This document shows, in pieces, positions 9,999 through 19,028 of a DNA stretch of 64,000 nucleotides. Origin of the DNA: Salipaludibacillus neizhouensis. Its GTDB lineage: Bacteria; Bacillota; Bacilli; Bacillales; Salisediminibacteriaceae. The first letter of the stretch is position 1; each line of letters starts with the position of its first letter. The notes under the pieces are model-generated. The model ran no database searches, was not told where the DNA came from, and saw only the letters and a list, made by a program, of their open reading frames with translations. The position numbers and the translations under genes were made by a program. The stretch is taken from assembly GCF_002886185.1 (NCBI RefSeq), contig NZ_KZ614146.1, forward strand, positions 2,278,930 to 2,342,929. Direction: 5' to 3'.

Positions 9999-10070
9999 CT
10001 ATGTGTAAATTCGCTGTAACGGGAGTGTCCTGCTACTACATCGGTATTCAAAGGGGTTTCGCTTTTCTTA

Positions 10071-10613
10071 TCATTTATTTAATTTTTCTCTATGTGTGGC
10101 ACGTTGCATTGCGTGAATCATCACTTGATAATCCTCTCTCACTTCCTGGTAAGCATCCCTTAACTTCGCTAGCTCTGCTGTGAGCCGCTCATTTTCAAGG
10201 TGTAACTTAGATGTCTTTTCCGTCAAAGTTTGGTCTGAGTTGATTTTATTTTTTTGCCATGTCAAGAAAGAGATTATTTCATCCATCCACTCCAACTGTT
10301 CTGCGCTTGAGAGCTCTTTATGTGAAGCTATTGAGGTCAAGGAACTTTCTTGATCGGAAGGTTCTATGATCGTTGTTTGAAGTTGAGTACGTTTCAAATC
10401 TTTTCTTGTTTTTTTAGCTAACTGTATCGCTGCCACGTATTGTTTACGAATCGCAGAATTCCAACGAAAACCGCATGCGGCGGAAGTTCTAGAAAGTTTT
10501 TCAGCTACTTCTTCAAAGGCTGCAAGTTGAGTTCCACCTTCACGAATATGTCGCAACACTGTCTCAGCAAGCAATAAGTCCTCGTCTTGATTCCAAGCAT
10601 CTTGTCTAATCAA
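10071..10613 (-). CDS. gerR: RsfA/GerR-family sporulation transcription regulator (YlbO)
   Basis: Member of the RsfA family of compartment-specific sporulation regulators. It has an N-terminal Myb/SANT-like DNA-binding domain (residues 1-60; [14 protein letters not shown], then CGFRWN) and a C-terminal coiled coil (about 115-165). Its place between ylbP and rpmF matches B. subtilis ylbO (gerR), a mother-cell regulator acting with SigE. An ATG at 10667 has no ribosome-binding site. The TTG at 10613 lies 8 bases after AGGAGG and starts the protein just before the conserved IRQDAW block, giving about 181 residues. Confidence 0.85.
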   Translation of the reverse strand: MIRQDAWNQDEDLLLAETVLRHIREGGTQLAAFEEVAEKLSRTSAACGFRWNSAIRKQYVAAIQLAKKTRKDLKRTQLQTTIIEPSDQESSLTSIASHKELSSAEQLEWMDEIISFLTWQKNKINSDQTLTEKTSKLHLENERLTAELAKLRDAYQEVREDYQVMIHAMQRATHREKLNK

Positions 10614-11137
10614 TACAATACCCTCCTTTCCGTGCCAATCTTTCAATTTCTTCTTATATGTATGCATATAGTAGAAAAGATAGACTTATAAGCACTAGAA
10701 ATAGGTAAGGGACAAACAATGATTTTTAATATTTTTTATTTTTGAAGCCATCAACGGCTTTGTGCTTCACTTTCCGAAAGTCTTGCACACGCTGTTACTC
10801 CTTCATCCATAGAAGTGAAGATTGAATACCTTCTCTTGTCGGCAGAAGGGACTGGCACCAATGATATCTTGTTTCATTATCGATCCACCTATCAATAAAT
10901 CCAAGGTTCTTCCATTCTCCCTCTTTATATATTTTAACAGAGAAAACAACAGAGCTTTATGATAACCAAACTTCCTCGTTAATGGACGAATGGTAAGCGA
11001 GGCATTGCCAAGTAATTTATTATGAGTGACCAGCTGTTAATCCCACAGGATTTGCTCTTTCATATTTAAACCGAAAAGTTCACAAAAAAACAGCATAAAA
11101 AAAAACAGGAAGGAGTTCCTTCCTGCTTCTAATTTAT
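10614..11137. other. 524-base gap between gerR and rpmF with a possible decayed coding stretch
   Basis: No intact gene is visible. On the minus strand 77 consecutive sense codons (10806-11036) lack a stop, which is long for such AT-rich DNA. They begin after a TAA and end at a TGA, with no start codon plus ribosome-binding site. The encoded stretch (for example RPLTRKFGYHKALLFSLLKY) is not one I recognise. It may be the remains of a lost gene or chance. The side next to rpmF is A-rich and may hold its terminator. Confidence 0.4.
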
Positions 11138-11311
11138 TTACTTACTTGCTACATCGCGTCCTTTATAAGATCCGCATGATTTACAAACACGGTGTGAAAG
11201 TTTCATTTCACCACAATCAGGACATTCTACCATTCCCGGCACACTTAACTTGATGTGTGAACGACGTTGATTCTTCTTCGTTTTACTTGTTTTTCTAAAT
11301 GGTACTGCCAT
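11138..11311 (-). CDS. rpmF: 50S ribosomal protein L32
   Basis: Large-subunit ribosomal protein with 57 residues. The N-terminal [10 protein letters not shown] block is diagnostic, and the zinc ribbon C-x2-C...C-x2-C (CPDC, CKSC) is intact, so this is the zinc-binding form. A longer frame opens at 11320 inside the ribosome-binding site; the ATG at 11311 follows AAGGAGG by 8 bases. Co-directional with ylbN, 54 bases downstream, the usual DUF177-rpmF operon. Confidence 0.98.
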   Translation of the reverse strand: MAVPFRKTSKTKKNQRRSHIKLSVPGMVECPDCGEMKLSHRVCKSCGSYKGRDVASK

Positions 11312-11365
11312 GAGTCCCACCTCCTTGGAGATAATTCAAATCAAGTAAACAATTAACATTGCTTA

Positions 11366-11881
11366 CTATTTTTTGTCAAAAAACTTTTCCAGTTCTTTTA
11401 GCCGAGGATCCACCTTAACTTTCTCCTGCCCTTTGTCATCCATCGTTGTTAGTTCCCAACCACTTCCTGATTTCGGAGCCGGCCCTTCCTCTTTGTCACT
11501 GAATACGCGCAAAGGCTTCTCTAGCAAAATGCGCTCTTGTACAAAAGGTACTAGATCAATCATGTTATCCTTCAGTTGGTGAACTTCTTCATCTTCATCG
11601 AAGGTCGCCCAATCATTTAACTGAAATACTTCAGTTGCGTTCATGGTAAAAGGATACTCCACATCATTTAATGTCCGAGCACACGGAAGTGTCATAGAAC
11701 CTGCAATTTCTAATTGAAATGTGACAGAATTTCTTGTAACAGAACCATCTCCCTTTACTCGAACGGGAGTAATCTCACGAATTTCACTATCTAGTTTTTT
11801 TAATTCACTAAAGTCGACTAATTCATCTAGTTGCAATCCTTTCTCCTGAAGAGATTGCACTTGCTGCACCGACCATTTCAT
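11366..11881 (-). CDS. ylbN: DUF177 (YceD-family) protein YlbN
   Basis: Family linked by genetics to 23S rRNA accumulation and nearly always encoded next to rpmF. It has 171 residues with the DUF177 core around residues 45-130, including the conserved C-A-R-T-L block (near 72) and an acidic loop (DEDEEV) near 98. The ATG at 11881 follows TTGAGGTG. It is read from a perfect consensus promoter at 11910-11938 and forms an operon with rpmF. The biochemical activity is not known. Confidence 0.93.
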   Translation of the reverse strand: MKWSVQQVQSLQEKGLQLDELVDFSELKKLDSEIREITPVRVKGDGSVTRNSVTFQLEIAGSMTLPCARTLNDVEYPFTMNATEVFQLNDWATFDEDEEVHQLKDNMIDLVPFVQERILLEKPLRVFSDKEEGPAPKSGSGWELTTMDDKGQEKVKVDPRLKELEKFFDKK

Positions 11882-11909
11882 TCTTAATCACCTCAAGACA
11901 ACAAATGTA

Positions 11910-11938
11910 ATTATATCTTTCAAAAAAACGTTTGTCAA
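11910..11938 (-). promoter_or_regulatory. Consensus SigA promoter of ylbN-rpmF
   Basis: On the minus strand TTGACA (11933-11938) and TATAAT (11910-11915) are separated by exactly 17 bases. Both hexamers match the housekeeping consensus at every position. Expected start of transcription is near 11903, about 20 bases before the ylbN start. Confidence 0.92.
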
Positions 11939-12097
11939 GATAAGATCTTTACATCATAGATTCTTTTTCTACGTACATTTCTCGTTTATACAATATCATA
12001 TTTTAAAACGTAATGCGAGTAGATGAAATGAAGCTTCATCTATGGTATTTTTTAATAAGACAAACAACCATAAAAAATTTAGAGAGAAGGTGTTATT

Positions 12098-13330
12098 TTG
12101 AACGTACTTGGGCTCATAGTGGAATATAATCCATTTCATAACGGTCATTTATATCATCTCCAAACTTCGATAAAAAAAACAAATGCTGATTTAGTTATTG
12201 CTGTAATGAGTGGACCATTCCTTCAAAGGGGCGAACCTGCACTAGTTAGCAAATGGGCTAGAACTACAATGGCATTAAAAGCCGGGATCGATCTGGTGGT
12301 GGAACTTCCTCACGTTTATGCTACCCAAAAAGCTGAAATATTTGCCGATGGAGCCGTACGTACCCTTGATTCTCTCGGAGTCACTCATATTTGTTTTGGT
12401 AGTGAAAATGGAGATATTACTCCTTTCATCGAAGCAAATACTTGGCTTATAAACAATGAAACCGAAGTGAACATTCGCATCAAAGAGGAATTAAAACTTG
12501 GAAAAAGTTACCCTAGATCTTTTTCAGAAGTTTATACTTCTTTGACTCAAAACAAGGACATGCTCGATTTGTCAAAACCTAATAATATCCTCGGTTTCCA
12601 TTATACTCAATCCACATCGAGATTGGCATCTTCTATAAAAATGGATACTATTCAGCGAATAAGTGCTAATTATCATGACATTTTCATTAAGGATAAAAAG
12701 ATTGCCAGTGCTACCGCCATTCGTCATAAATTGTTAATTGAAAAAGCGAGTTTTGAAAGCATTTCTAATTACCTCCCTGATTACTCCTTAGAGGAATTAC
12801 GTCTTCACGAAGAAGTAAATGGAAAATTTCATAGTTGGGATGATTACTATCCTTACTTAAAATACAAGATCATCACAGAGGATAGCTTATCGCTAAAGGA
12901 CATTTTCGAATGTGAGGAAGGACTAGAGCACCGAATTAAAAAGTGCATGATAAATAACGATTCATTTCAAGGTTTTTTAGATGCTTTGAAGACGAAGAGA
13001 TACACGAGAACTAGATTACAACGGCTTTTAACCCATATCCTTTTAAATACTTCCAAAGAATTTATGAGAGAAAGCTTAGCGAATAAAGATCTTCCTTATT
13101 TACGTATACTTGGCATGTCCCCTGCCGGGCAACAGTACCTTGCACAAATAAAAAAGAAGCTGGATATTCCTATCATTACAAATGCCCGTCAATCTAAGAA
13201 CGAAGTATTTTTACACGATGTTTTAGCCAGCAGAGTACATGAGATGGTTTTGCATCCTCAAGGGAAAACATTCAGAGATGAGTTTACAGCAACTCCTATT
13301 CAATACAATCCTTATCCTGATAATTATTAA
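12098..13330 (+). CDS. tmcAL: tRNA(Met) cytidine acetate ligase
   Basis: Uses acetate and ATP to make N4-acetylcytidine at the wobble base of elongator tRNA-Met (YlbM family). It has 410 residues. The N-terminal nucleotidyltransferase fold carries the adenylation motif EYNPFHNGHLYH (HxGH at residues 14-17), GPFLQRGEPA near 40 and FGSENG near 102. A C-terminal helical RNA-binding part follows. The TTG at 12098 is preceded by GAGAAGGTG. Convergent with ylbL, sharing a hairpin at 13434-13473. Confidence 0.95.
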   Translation: MNVLGLIVEYNPFHNGHLYHLQTSIKKTNADLVIAVMSGPFLQRGEPALVSKWARTTMALKAGIDLVVELPHVYATQKAEIFADGAVRTLDSLGVTHICFGSENGDITPFIEANTWLINNETEVNIRIKEELKLGKSYPRSFSEVYTSLTQNKDMLDLSKPNNILGFHYTQSTSRLASSIKMDTIQRISANYHDIFIKDKKIASATAIRHKLLIEKASFESISNYLPDYSLEELRLHEEVNGKFHSWDDYYPYLKYKIITEDSLSLKDIFECEEGLEHRIKKCMINNDSFQGFLDALKTKRYTRTRLQRLLTHILLNTSKEFMRESLANKDLPYLRILGMSPAGQQYLAQIKKKLDIPIITNARQSKNEVFLHDVLASRVHEMVLHPQGKTFRDEFTATPIQYNPYPDNY

Positions 13331-13336
13331 GTAGGC

Positions 13337-13410
13337 CCGCGGAAAGCGTCCGCCTAGAGCGGATCCGAGCCATCTGTTTGAAAGCATAGATAACAATCTC
13401 TAAAAGTCAG
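13337..13410 (+). repeat. Dispersed Bacillaceae-type intergenic repeat, family B copy
   Basis: The core reads CCGCGGAAAGCGTCCGCC followed by TAGAGCGGATCCGAG and then a conserved tail ATAACAATCTCTAAA. The core folds as TCCGC-ctaga-GCGGA. The same arrangement, with compensating changes in the stem, occurs at 56053-56130. It resembles a repeat I remember from many Bacillaceae intergenic regions. Confidence 0.75.
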
Positions 13411-13433
13411 AAACTTTTAAATTTTTTTAAGAA

Positions 13434-13473
13434 AGGCTGTATCAAAAGTAGAAACCACTTTTTGATACAGCCT
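13434..13473. terminator. Bidirectional terminator between tmcAL and ylbL
   Basis: AGGCTGTATCAAAAGT (13434-13449) pairs with 13457-13473 with one bulge. The two flanking genes converge on it, and the A/T-rich flanks give U-tracts in both directions. Confidence 0.75.
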
Positions 13474-13503
13474 CTGTAAGAAATGAGTATAGTCGTCTAC
13501 TCC

Positions 13504-14547
13504 TTATGATAAACCTTCCAGGTATTCCAACGCATCTGTAAACGTGTTTACGGGAACAATCTCCATGTCTGTTCCTAGTGATTCTGCCGTTTCAAGAGCT
13601 ATTTCATAATTAGATCCTTCTGCACCGAATTCATTAGGAGCAAAAAACACATCCGCTTCAACATTATCAGCTGCATATATTTTTTGTTCTATTCCACCAA
13701 TTCTTCCTACAGTCCCATCCTCACTTATCGTACCTGTTCCTGCTATATCAAGTCCGTGAGTAATATCCTCTTCTATTAGTTGATTATATATCTCCAAGGT
13801 AAACATCAATCCAGCAGAAGGACCGCCAATTTGATCTGCATCGATCTCAATTTCCGGTTCATTAATTAACATCCGGTCTGTTACAGGATTAGCAATACCT
13901 ATCCCCCCTCTTTCTCCTTCTGGATCTAATTCTTCCGGAAATTGATTGACCGTTAAATTAACAACTTCTGTCTCATCTTCGCGTTCAATTGTTATGTCTA
14001 CATCCTCACCAATTTCAAGTTCTCCGAGTATATCGAACAGTGTCTCTACTTCCAACACTTCTTCACCTTCGATTGCAATGATACGATCCCCAATTTCAAG
14101 TTTTCCATCAGCATCCATGTTAGGAATGATCGATGAAACTAAAACCCCGTAATTCTCAAAATAGGCTTCCTTACCAGCCTGTTCATATGCTACTAGTACA
14201 GCAAGTTCCTGAGACCCTGTCATCATCATAATTTGACGGTGTTGATATTGGTCATCGGTTTCTCCTTCAGGTCTCACTTGATCTTCTGGGATCAGCTCAC
14301 GACGGTCACTTAATAATGACCATATATAGTTTACAGTATTGGCCTGTCCCATTCGAATCGTTGTAAGCATAAAAGTTCCCTCATAGTCATTCGCGTCCTC
14401 TACCTCAATAACATCACTCAAAACTTTTGCTTCTCCGGGCACTGTAAAATAATATGGAAGCTGTACAAAATTAACCACTATCAGTATTGCAAATAAAATC
14501 CCCCATTTTATGAATGATTTATTTGAACTCTTTGTTGATTCCTTCAT
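13504..14547 (-). CDS. ylbL: PDZ domain-containing Lon-type (S16) serine protease YlbL
   Basis: Membrane-anchored protease of the SepM/YlbL type. The 348 residues comprise one N-terminal membrane segment (about 12-32), a PDZ domain (about 120-210) and a Lon-like protease domain (about 225-345). The Ser-Lys dyad is visible: S in GGPSAGLMF and K in RIGGIEQKIYAADN. The ATG at 14547 follows AAGGGG; a longer frame to 14589 lacks a site. In B. subtilis YlbL works with CtpA on cell-wall hydrolase turnover during DNA damage recovery; the same role here is inference. Confidence 0.92.
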   Translation of the reverse strand: MKESTKSSNKSFIKWGILFAILIVVNFVQLPYYFTVPGEAKVLSDVIEVEDANDYEGTFMLTTIRMGQANTVNYIWSLLSDRRELIPEDQVRPEGETDDQYQHRQIMMMTGSQELAVLVAYEQAGKEAYFENYGVLVSSIIPNMDADGKLEIGDRIIAIEGEEVLEVETLFDILGELEIGEDVDITIEREDETEVVNLTVNQFPEELDPEGERGGIGIANPVTDRMLINEPEIEIDADQIGGPSAGLMFTLEIYNQLIEEDITHGLDIAGTGTISEDGTVGRIGGIEQKIYAADNVEADVFFAPNEFGAEGSNYEIALETAESLGTDMEIVPVNTFTDALEYLEGLS

Positions 14548-14976
14548 CTTCGTTCCCCTTTCATGACATTTCAGCTTTCCACTTGTCATTTAGCTAGTCT
14601 TTCTTTTGGGTTATTTTTTAAGCGCTTATTGCTTTAAACAGATAGGTTCACGATACACTTAAAGTTGCTTGCTACAGGCGTATGCATTCCACGAACAACG
14701 ATTGGAAAATCGCTCTAGGGGTCTTCATTTGCTCCTGAGGTTATCGATGAAGATATAGCTTTACCGACTGTAGTCGTAATCTTTCGCTGGTTCAAGCTAT
14801 CTTTGTTACTTTTTAATATATGATCAGTGGTCTAAAAATAGTTATCTTAGTATAAACATAAATGGACAAGGATTTAAGTAAAACATTTCGAAATGAATAA
14901 AGTTGATTTCCTTATGTTCTAATCGGAGGAACATGCTAAATGACATCTAGCTCACTTCATAAAAAGGAGAAATTCC
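14548..14976. other. 429-base gap between divergent ylbL and ylbJ
   Basis: No gene. B. subtilis has ylbK (patatin-like) at this position and I see no trace of it. The stretch about 14640-14800 reads on the minus strand as a decayed family B repeat (CGTGGAATGCATACGCCTGT). The last 30 bases carry the AAAGGAG ribosome-binding site of ylbJ. Confidence 0.6.
14640..14800 (-). repeat. Degenerate family B intergenic repeat
   Basis: On the minus strand CGTGGAATGCATACGCCTGTAG matches the CGTGGAAGCGTACGCCTATAG core of the copy at 56053. Beyond the core the match is weak and the stem no longer pairs fully, so this is an old copy with approximate ends. Confidence 0.5.
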
Positions 14977-16197
14977 ATGAGTAAACTCCCTTTTATTCAA
15001 ACAATGATTTATGGATTTTGTACTACTATATTAGCGTTATGTTTTATTATTTTTCCTAAGTATGCATTTGAGGCATCTGTTAACGGTATGACAGTTTGGT
15101 GGGAAGTTGTCTTTCCGTCTCTGTTGCCTTTTTTCATCTTATCTGAGTTTCTTATTCGATTTGGTGCCGTCTCTTTTGCAGGAACTCTGCTTGAACCGTT
15201 AATGCGCCCCTTATTTAAAGTACCGGGTTCTGGCGGTGTCGTCTGGGCAATGGGCCTAGCTTCAGGATTTCCAGCAGGAGCAAAATTAACCACTCGATTA
15301 TGGCAAGAAGGTCATCTGACAAACATTGAAGGTGAAAGACTAGTATCCTTTACAAATGCTTCAAATCCTTTATTTATTTTTGGAGCAGTAGCCGTAGGTT
15401 TTTTTGCCAATCCTGAACTTGGTCTTCTCTTAGCTGTTTCTCATTATGCCGGAAATCTGGGTGTAGGTATCATTATGAGATTCCATGGTTATAAGACGGA
15501 CAAAACACATCGCCGTCATAGTGAAGCCTTCTCATTAAAAAAAGCAATCAAAAACATGCATAAAGACAGACTGAAAAACCAAATTCCTCTTGGAAAAATG
15601 ATGGGCGAGGCGATTAATTCCTCGATTCAAACTCTCTTAATGATCGGTGGATTTATGATTTTCTTCGCAGTCTTAAATCAGATGCTTGAAATTATCAACG
15701 TTTCGATGATCATCAGCATGATCATTTCTATTATACTCGGTTGGTTTCAGATACCCAAAGAATTAAGCCCTGGCATTATTGCAGGTTTATTCGAGATAAC
15801 CATTGGAAGTCAACGAATTAGCAGCGTACAAGACGCTTCTCTTCTTCAACAAGCTGTCGTGGTCAGTTTCATTTTGGCGTTTAATGGATTTAGTGTACAA
15901 GCTCAAGTAGCAAGTATTATAGCAGAAACAGACATACGGTTTACACCGTTTTTTATAGCAAGATGCATACACGGAACCCTATCAGCCATATTTGCGTATT
16001 TTCTGTTTCATTACTTATACACGAATCGATCTATTCCCTCTAGTGACTTTGGTCCATCCTTACCTACTTTTTTTGAATCGGTTTCTTCGTTTTTCCTGGA
16101 AACTTATGAAATAATTAATCTTTACGGAAGTACTTTTACGCTTCTATGCCTTTTGATATGGTTCTGGATATTGTTTTTAACTGCACAAGAGCGTTAA
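14977..16197 (+). CDS. ylbJ: Sporulation integral membrane protein YlbJ
   Basis: Polytopic protein with a nucleoside-recognition (Gate) domain, required in B. subtilis for spore cortex formation. It has 406 residues and about eight hydrophobic segments. The conserved VWWEVVFPSLLPFFILSE block lies near residue 40 and GLASGFPAGAKLT near 93. The ATG follows AAAGGAG by 7 bases. Convergent with coaD; no clear terminator is visible in the 78 bases between them. The transported molecule, if any, is unknown. Confidence 0.92.
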   Translation: MSKLPFIQTMIYGFCTTILALCFIIFPKYAFEASVNGMTVWWEVVFPSLLPFFILSEFLIRFGAVSFAGTLLEPLMRPLFKVPGSGGVVWAMGLASGFPAGAKLTTRLWQEGHLTNIEGERLVSFTNASNPLFIFGAVAVGFFANPELGLLLAVSHYAGNLGVGIIMRFHGYKTDKTHRRHSEAFSLKKAIKNMHKDRLKNQIPLGKMMGEAINSSIQTLLMIGGFMIFFAVLNQMLEIINVSMIISMIISIILGWFQIPKELSPGIIAGLFEITIGSQRISSVQDASLLQQAVVVSFILAFNGFSVQAQVASIIAETDIRFTPFFIARCIHGTLSAIFAYFLFHYLYTNRSIPSSDFGPSLPTFFESVSSFFLETYEIINLYGSTFTLLCLLIWFWILFLTAQER

Positions 16198-16275
16198 ACT
16201 ATGAAGATTATAAGCCTTAAGAACTCAGCCTATATCGTATGGGTACCTATGTATAATGGAGTAGTACTTTTATAA

Positions 16276-16758
<483 letters not shown>

Positions 16759-17325
16759 TCATACTTCCTCCTTTGAAATGTTTTGAAAGATAGTTATATT
16801 AGTGTCACCATATTTTTCATCTTTTACTTTCTTAAAAGAGACAAGATTTTCTTCCATTACCACTTGAACAGAATGTTCGATCACAATGAAGCCATTCACT
16901 TGAACAAGATTATTTGTATCAATAAACGCTAAATCCATATGTAATTGCTCTTTTGCATAGGGAGGGTCTAAAAATATAAAGTCAAATTTTCTATTATTTT
17001 TATGAATTGCCTTAAGTGCCCTTTTCGCCTCAGCCCTGAAGACCTCGGACTCTTTTTCGGCTTTAGCCAGTTCAATATTACGATATATTGTTTCGATTGC
17101 TTTTTTATCTCGATCAACGAAAATAGCTTTCTCCATACCTCGGCTAAGCGATTCTAATCCTATGGCTCCACTGCCAGCATATAAATCCAACATCATTCCC
17201 CCGTCAAAGTAAGGACCTATCATATTAAAAATAGATTCTTTTACCTTATCTGAAGTAGGCCGTGTAGATTGTCCAGGTACACTTTTCAGCTTTAATCCTT
17301 TCCGGTTACCACTTATTACACGCAT
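16759..17325 (-). CDS. rsmD: 16S rRNA (guanine966-N2)-methyltransferase
   Basis: SAM-dependent enzyme that methylates G966 of 16S rRNA in the assembled small subunit. It has 189 residues. The start MRVISGNRKG, the DLYAGSGAIGLE motif near residue 47 and the catalytic FLDPPY (DPPY) near 121 identify the family. A longer frame from 17355 lacks the conserved start. A probable promoter with an extended -10 (TGGTAATAT on the minus strand, 17368-17376) lies 40 bases upstream. Confidence 0.95.
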   Translation of the reverse strand: MRVISGNRKGLKLKSVPGQSTRPTSDKVKESIFNMIGPYFDGGMMLDLYAGSGAIGLESLSRGMEKAIFVDRDKKAIETIYRNIELAKAEKESEVFRAEAKRALKAIHKNNRKFDFIFLDPPYAKEQLHMDLAFIDTNNLVQVNGFIVIEHSVQVVMEENLVSFKKVKDEKYGDTNITIFQNISKEEV

Positions 17326-17367
17326 TATATTCTCACCCTGCCTTAGAAAAGTCATTATGTTTTAGCT

Positions 17368-17396
17368 ATATTACCACAATTTTCTTTATCATTAAA
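17368..17396 (-). promoter_or_regulatory. Probable rsmD-coaD promoter
   Basis: The minus strand carries TAATAT (17368-17373) preceded by TGG as an extended -10, with TTTAAT 17 bases upstream (17391-17396). The -35 is poor. Placed here, the promoter excludes the structured RNA region 17428-17608 from the rsmD transcript. Confidence 0.5.
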
Positions 17397-17427
17397 TAAA
17401 GTTGTATGCTTTGAAATAATTTAGATG

Positions 17428-17608
17428 TATAATCCAATTTTTTCCGTCCATAATAATAATAGTAGCATGAAAGACGATGTTACTGATAACCGCGGAGAAG
17501 ACTTGTTATTCCCCACGAGCTCTTCCTCCGGTTTCTCCTCTCCCCTTGCCTTAACAAGTGAAAACCGGTTTAAGGCAGCCTGTAGGTATTACTTACAGGT
17601 TTTTTTTA
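17428..17608 (+). ncRNA. Candidate structured small RNA opposite rsmD/ylbG (pseudoknot plus terminator)
   Basis: On the plus strand a TATAAT box (17428-17433) opens a region with strong pairing and ends at a textbook terminator. Stem A is 17528-17534 with 17562-17568 (CCGGTTT/AAACCGG). Stem B is 17548-17554 with 17570-17576 (GCCTTAA/TTAAGGC). The order A-B-A'-B' is that of an H-type pseudoknot. A further stem (17494-17501 with 17521-17529) would compete with stem A. I found no open reading frame. I recall a conserved ylbH RNA motif reported at this position in Bacillus; identity with it is unproven. Confidence 0.55.
17579..17608 (+). terminator. Intrinsic terminator on the plus strand between rsmD and ylbG
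   Basis: CCTGTA (17579-17584) pairs with TACAGG (17594-17599), followed by eight T residues. Both neighbouring protein genes are on the minus strand, so this ends a separate plus-strand transcript. Confidence 0.8.
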
Positions 17609-17628
17609 TTTGTCTACATATAAATAAA

Positions 17629-17651
17629 AGTCTTCAGTTTACCTGAAGACT
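17629..17651 (-). terminator. Terminator of ylbG
   Basis: AGTCTTCAG (17629-17637) pairs with 17643-17651 and is followed on the minus strand by TTTTATTT. It overlaps the ylbG stop codon. Confidence 0.8.
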
Positions 17652-17925
17652 AAATACCCATTTTATAATCGTCTTTTTTCTCCTTATCAGGAACAGAGTT
17701 TTGGTACTCTGTTTTAATCCAAGGGCGCATAGACTTTGAAACACTTTTTACAAAATGAAACGACTCTAATTTGGCGATATTCTCATCAGCACGGTCTTCG
17801 TCACAATAAAGAATAACATACTTCATTTTCTTGGATACGTAATGGATATTACCAAAGCGTTTTAATTGCTTCACTTGTTTTAACGATTGTACCCAAATGG
17901 CTAATCCAACACGACCAGTTACCAT
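17650..17925 (-). CDS. ylbG: DUF2129 (UPF0298) protein YlbG
   Basis: Small conserved Firmicutes protein of 91 residues and unknown function, normally adjacent to rsmD (ylbH) and ylbF. The motif LKRFGNIHYVSKKMKYVILYC spans residues 22-42, a predicted beta-alpha-beta core; the tail is acidic and lysine-rich. The ATG at 17925 follows AAAGGGGAAG. Single-gene unit bounded by a terminator downstream and a dispersed repeat upstream. Confidence 0.92.
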   Translation of the reverse strand: MVTGRVGLAIWVQSLKQVKQLKRFGNIHYVSKKMKYVILYCDEDRADENIAKLESFHFVKSVSKSMRPWIKTEYQNSVPDKEKKDDYKMGI

Positions 17926-17945
17926 AAAAACTTCCCCTTTTCATT

Positions 17946-18080
17946 AAGAAAAACGCGTAGCGTCTTTTATTAATTACAGTATTATCTTTCCCCACCATCA
18001 TTTAAGTGTCAAGGGTGGGTTTCCCTTGACACGCGTGGCATAAAGATACCTGTCAACTTATACATTCTTATCCTCTAAAT
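17946..18080. repeat. Dispersed intergenic repeat, family A copy 2
   Basis: Shares both end blocks with 1752-1915 (AAGAAAAACG...GTCTTTTATTAA and GGTGGGTTTCCCTTGACACG...TAAAGATA...TGTCAACTTATAC). In place of the 13-bp hairpin of copy 1 it has GTGTCAAGGG (18009-18018) pairing with CCCTTGACAC (about 18026-18035). Lies between ylbG and ylbF. Confidence 0.8.
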
Positions 18081-18189
18081 GGCGTTCAAAAGGCAGGATT
18101 TAACCTTTTTAACATTGTTTTAGTCGCAGAACCAAACGTTTATAATATCCTAAACGCAAAAAATACGTCTTAAAATAGTCTCTCTTCTT

Positions 18190-18633
18190 TTAACCGCATC
18201 CGCAACTTCCACCGGAACCGCAGCCACCGCTACAGCTGCTTGCTTGATCAAAGAACGGATTCCCTGTTGGTACTTTGATTTGCGGAGAGACCGCTAGAGC
18301 AATAATTTGACTCACTTCATTCAAAAGATTCTCTAACTCTTTCTCAGCATTTTTATATTCAGCAATCAAAGGGTGTGTATCGAGTTCGCGTTTATACTCT
18401 CGCACCTCTTTGGTGATTTTTTTAAAATCCGGGTGATATTTCCCGAATCGCTGCACCTCGTCATAGCTCTCTTTCAAGCTGCGAAAGTGTCGAAGCATCG
18501 TTTGTGCTTCTTTATTTGATTGCACTTGTTGCTTTAAATCAACATAGTCATTAAATGTGTCGGACTCTAAGATTATTTCACTAAATTGATGAGACTCTTG
18601 GAGTATATTGATATCTGTCATTGTTGTCACCAT
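18190..18633 (-). CDS. ricF: RicF (YlbF), subunit of the Ric RNase Y-specificity complex
   Basis: Partner of RicA (YmcA) and RicT (YaaT) in an iron-sulfur complex that directs RNase Y and supports competence, sporulation and biofilm formation in B. subtilis. It has 148 residues: an all-helical Com_YlbF domain (about 15-120) and a cysteine-rich tail (S-C-S-G-G-C-G-S-G-G-S-C-G-C) that supplies cluster ligands, as in the B. subtilis protein. The ATG at 18633 lies 8 bases after GGAGG; the longer frame begins at a GTG inside that site. Confidence 0.93.
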   Translation of the reverse strand: MVTTMTDINILQESHQFSEIILESDTFNDYVDLKQQVQSNKEAQTMLRHFRSLKESYDEVQRFGKYHPDFKKITKEVREYKRELDTHPLIAEYKNAEKELENLLNEVSQIIALAVSPQIKVPTGNPFFDQASSCSGGCGSGGSCGCG

Positions 18634-18760
18634 TTTAAACACCTCCGCCTATTTATTATAACATGAATAGGCGGCGCGATGAAACAAGTCCATGTTTTAT
18701 TCGAGATTATTCATATTTAATAGAACGATAAATAGTACTTAGAAAACTCAATCACACAGC

Positions 18761-19000
18761 TTAAACATTCTCATTTCCTTGCCTCATCATATCTAACATC
18801 ATCATGACTAAATTCATGTTGCTTTGCAGTTTATCTATTCTTTGTGGAAAAGTCTTACCATAGTAACTGTTAGATTCGGAGATCATTTTATTATATGCAT
18901 CGGGATCTCTACCTAGATTTCGATACCAATTTGGATGAGCTCTTAAATAGTAATGTGTTTCTGGATTAGCCTTAATTCTTTCATACACATTCCTTCTCAT
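18761..19000 (-). CDS. ylbE: YlbE-like protein
   Basis: A 79-residue protein with an aromatic-rich N-terminal half (YERIKANPE...LRAHPNWYRNLGRDP) and a methionine-rich helix at the end (LVMMMLDMMRQ). This is the conserved form of YlbE in spore formers; function unknown. The ATG at 19000 follows GAGGAGG; the longer frame begins with a TTG next to that site. Lies 28 bases downstream of ylbD, same strand, probably one transcript. Confidence 0.9.
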   Translation of the reverse strand: MRRNVYERIKANPETHYYLRAHPNWYRNLGRDPDAYNKMISESNSYYGKTFPQRIDKLQSNMNLVMMMLDMMRQGNENV

Positions 19001-19028
19001 GACCAACCTCCTCTAAAATGACGTTAAA

